Assembly: GCA_047514575.1 (NCBI GenBank) | Contig: JAKZYH010000349.1 | Coordinates: 1-15,829, forward strand | Direction of reading: 5' to 3' | Length of the DNA stretch: 15,829 bases | Source: CAUZIZ01 sp047514575 | Lineage (GTDB): Bacteria > Acidobacteriota > UBA6911 > RPQK01 > JAJDTT01 | Shown here: positions 14,781-15,829 of the stretch, one piece after another | Layout of the letters: every line of letters starts with the position of its first letter | Position numbering within the stretch: position 1 is the first letter of the stretch | Position numbers and translations under genes: made by a program | Notes under the pieces: generated by a model | Told to the model about the DNA's origin: nothing | What the model saw: the letters and a program-made list of their open reading frames with translations, nothing else | The model's database searches: none

Positions 14781-14831
14781 AAGCGGACATTTAGATTTCC
14801 CCCGAAAACGTCGAATGAACGACCGCTTTCG
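14776..14831. repeat. 56-bp intergenic repeat, copy 1
   Basis: The unit starts CCTAAAAGCGGACATT and ends GAACGACCGCTTTCG, with near-complementary ends (AAAGCGG / CCGCTTT). A second copy at 14975-15031 matches at about three quarters of positions by eye. The copies were probably adjacent before the MITE-like element inserted. Confidence 0.7.
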
Positions 14832-14834
14832 CCT

Positions 14835-14973
14835 GAGGGTGTGTGAAAAGTCATTCATGATTTCGGATTGGAAATTTTGACTTCATAGGATCGCGTGCAA
14901 GCCACGATCTCCGTCGTAGGAAGGGTAAAGAGACCCCTAAATCAAAGAGGTTTTGGACTTTTCACACACCCTC
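14835..14973. mobile_element. 139-bp MITE-like element with perfect 18-bp terminal inverted repeats
   Basis: The left end GAGGGTGTGTGAAAAGTC (14835-14852) is the exact reverse complement of the right end GACTTTTCACACACCCTC (14956-14973). GCCT flanks both sides (14831-14834 and 14974-14977), giving a candidate 4-bp target duplication. There is no transposase inside. The ends resemble those of IS elements beginning GGGTGTGTGAAAA, which would mobilise it in trans. Removing it restores the junction of two repeat units. Confidence 0.75.
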
Positions 14974-14974
14974 G

Positions 14975-15031
14975 CCTAAAAGCGGTCATTCAAGTTTTCC
15001 CCGGGAACATCGAACGAACTGCCGCAAACGG
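14975..15031. repeat. 57-bp intergenic repeat, copy 2
   Basis: Starts CCTAAAAGCGGTCATTCAAG and ends GAACTGCCGCAAACGG; aligned with copy 1 at 14776-14831. It lies directly against the right side of the MITE-like element. Confidence 0.7.
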
Positions 15032-15092
15032 CCATAAGCAGCCATTCTGCGCAGACCGAGCGGACATGCGCCCACGAAAAGCTTGTGTCTGA

Positions 15093-15501
15093 AAAGAATG
15101 GGTCGCCTTTTCGGAAAACAAGGACAAGGATGGCAGTTTCAAGTGGGTACAGGCCGAAACCCAGGGGACGATGGCCAATTTCGCCCTGACCGGACAGCCC
15201 TTTCAGATCACCCGGGAATGGAGCGAGCGAAGCGTCGTGCTGAGGCCGGAACCCGCCCAGTGGGCGTGTGCCGGGGCCGAGCCGACCTGATCCAACAAAA
15301 TGGGTGTGCCGACATCGCCGAGGATCTGAAGGATGTCAACCTGGATCTGTATCTGGTCCTGTTCCCACTCAAGATCGTCCCTCCTGTGGAGGTGGAGCTG
15401 CCGCATCGGACGCGCGCCGGGAGCACTATCCGGTCCGGCAGGAGTTTCTCCCCAAAGGGCTCTTGATGGTGGATACGGTAAGGATCGAATATCCTGACTG
15501 A
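15093..15501 (+). pseudogene. 5'-truncated, twice-frameshifted remnant of an unrecognised protein
   Basis: Three consecutive frames each read like protein. The first (15093-15290) contains FKWVQAETQGTMANFALTGQ and ITREWSERSVVLRPEPAQW, then a stop. The second (about 15277-15410) contains GCADIAEDLKDVNLDLYLVL then FPLKIVPP. The third (about 15412-15501) contains REHYPVRQEFLPKGLLMVDT then VRIEYPD and a stop. Each shift is in the same direction (one base lost, or two gained). No start or upstream coding sequence joins the first segment; repeats lie immediately before it. The whole looks like the last 130 residues of a larger, beta-rich, possibly secreted protein. The family was not identified. 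Confidence 0.6.
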
Positions 15502-15596
15502 CCCACGGAGAGAAGCCGCCTTTACCCGGCAGCCATGCTTCCGTATGGTGGCTTCCGGAGGAATGGAGAGGGGCCGGCAGCTGAAGGTACCGACAT

Positions 15597-15829
15597 ATGA
15601 GAAGATCTGATCCCACCGCGAAGCAGTCGACACCGCAGCGGGTCTGCCTCAAACCCAAGGTGATGCGGCTCCTGCTGGGGATACTTCTGGGCCAGGCTGC
15701 ATGGGCGGGTTCCGGCGAGAAGATCGCTCTCCTGCCCGGCAATGAGGAGGTTCCATTCTGCTACGCTGCCGGCGATTCCCGAAGCTGGAGTCTGGTGGAC
15801 GGGCGGCTCCCCGCAGGAGCCCGGATCGA
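15597..15829 (+). CDS. Exported protein, N-terminal fragment (runs off window)
   Basis: The frame is open from ATG at 15597 to the right edge (77 residues). A hydrophobic signal segment MRLLLGILLGQAAWAG follows a basic N-terminus; translation may really start at the ATG at 15663 (preceded by AAGGTG), which leaves a compact signal peptide. The mature start EKIALLPGNEEVPFCYAAGD, then WSLVDGRLPAGARI, recalls the x-G-x-LPxGLxI phrase of He_PIG-type Ig-like domains in surface proteins. That resemblance is tentative. GAAGG lies nine bases before the first ATG. Confidence 0.6.
   Translation, partial: MRRSDPTAKQSTPQRVCLKPKVMRLLLGILLGQAAWAGSGEKIALLPGNEEVPFCYAAGDSRSWSLVDGRLPAGARI

Overview
The window looks like a piece of a GC-rich Gram-negative bacterial chromosome. 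It most resembles the Acidobacteriota or Planctomycetota/Verrucomicrobiota kind of genome, but this phylum guess is weak. It rests on four gene types: a WPQFRGP-type PQQ-like beta-propeller protein, an exosortase, a DUF2723 (TMEM260-like) membrane glycosyltransferase, and a ketol-acid reductoisomerase of the form familiar from Bacteroidetes.

Positions 1-8082 are all on the minus strand. Read in the direction of transcription, the order is ilvC (ketol-acid reductoisomerase), a 577-bp gap without a convincing gene, a thiamine-diphosphate enzyme of the acetolactate synthase superfamily, and then a compact cluster. The cluster holds a small exosortase (XrtH type), a membrane protein with a cytosolic SEC-C zinc tail that is split by a one-base frameshift, a membrane protein with an HEFLH metalloprotease signature, an M23 endopeptidase with an Ig-like N-terminal half, exonuclease III (xthA), and an exported beta-propeller protein running off the left edge. 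The last six genes overlap or are 3-43 bases apart, so they are probably one transcript. The first four suggest an envelope protein-sorting or cell-wall unit.

Positions 8226-10144 on the plus strand hold a cupin-fold protein with a good promoter and ribosome binding site, followed four bases later by pabB (aminodeoxychorismate synthase component I). tRNA-His(GTG) follows.

Positions 10271-13194 on the minus strand form a translationally coupled pair: a DUF2723 glycosyltransferase and a polyprenyl-phosphate mannose synthase-like GT2 enzyme. The second plausibly makes the lipid-linked sugar used by the first. The GT2 reading frame ends inside the tRNA-His gene on the opposite strand. A small membrane protein with a PH-like domain lies beyond (13553-14008).

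From tRNA-Arg(TCG) at 14209 to about 15500 the DNA looks like worn accessory sequence. It contains an XRE-type regulator, two copies of a roughly 56-bp repeat, a 139-bp MITE-like element with perfect 18-bp terminal inverted repeats inserted between them, and a 5'-truncated coding remnant carrying two frameshifts. The right edge starts a new exported protein with a possible Ig-like (He_PIG) segment. No CRISPR array, rRNA or complete insertion sequence was seen.
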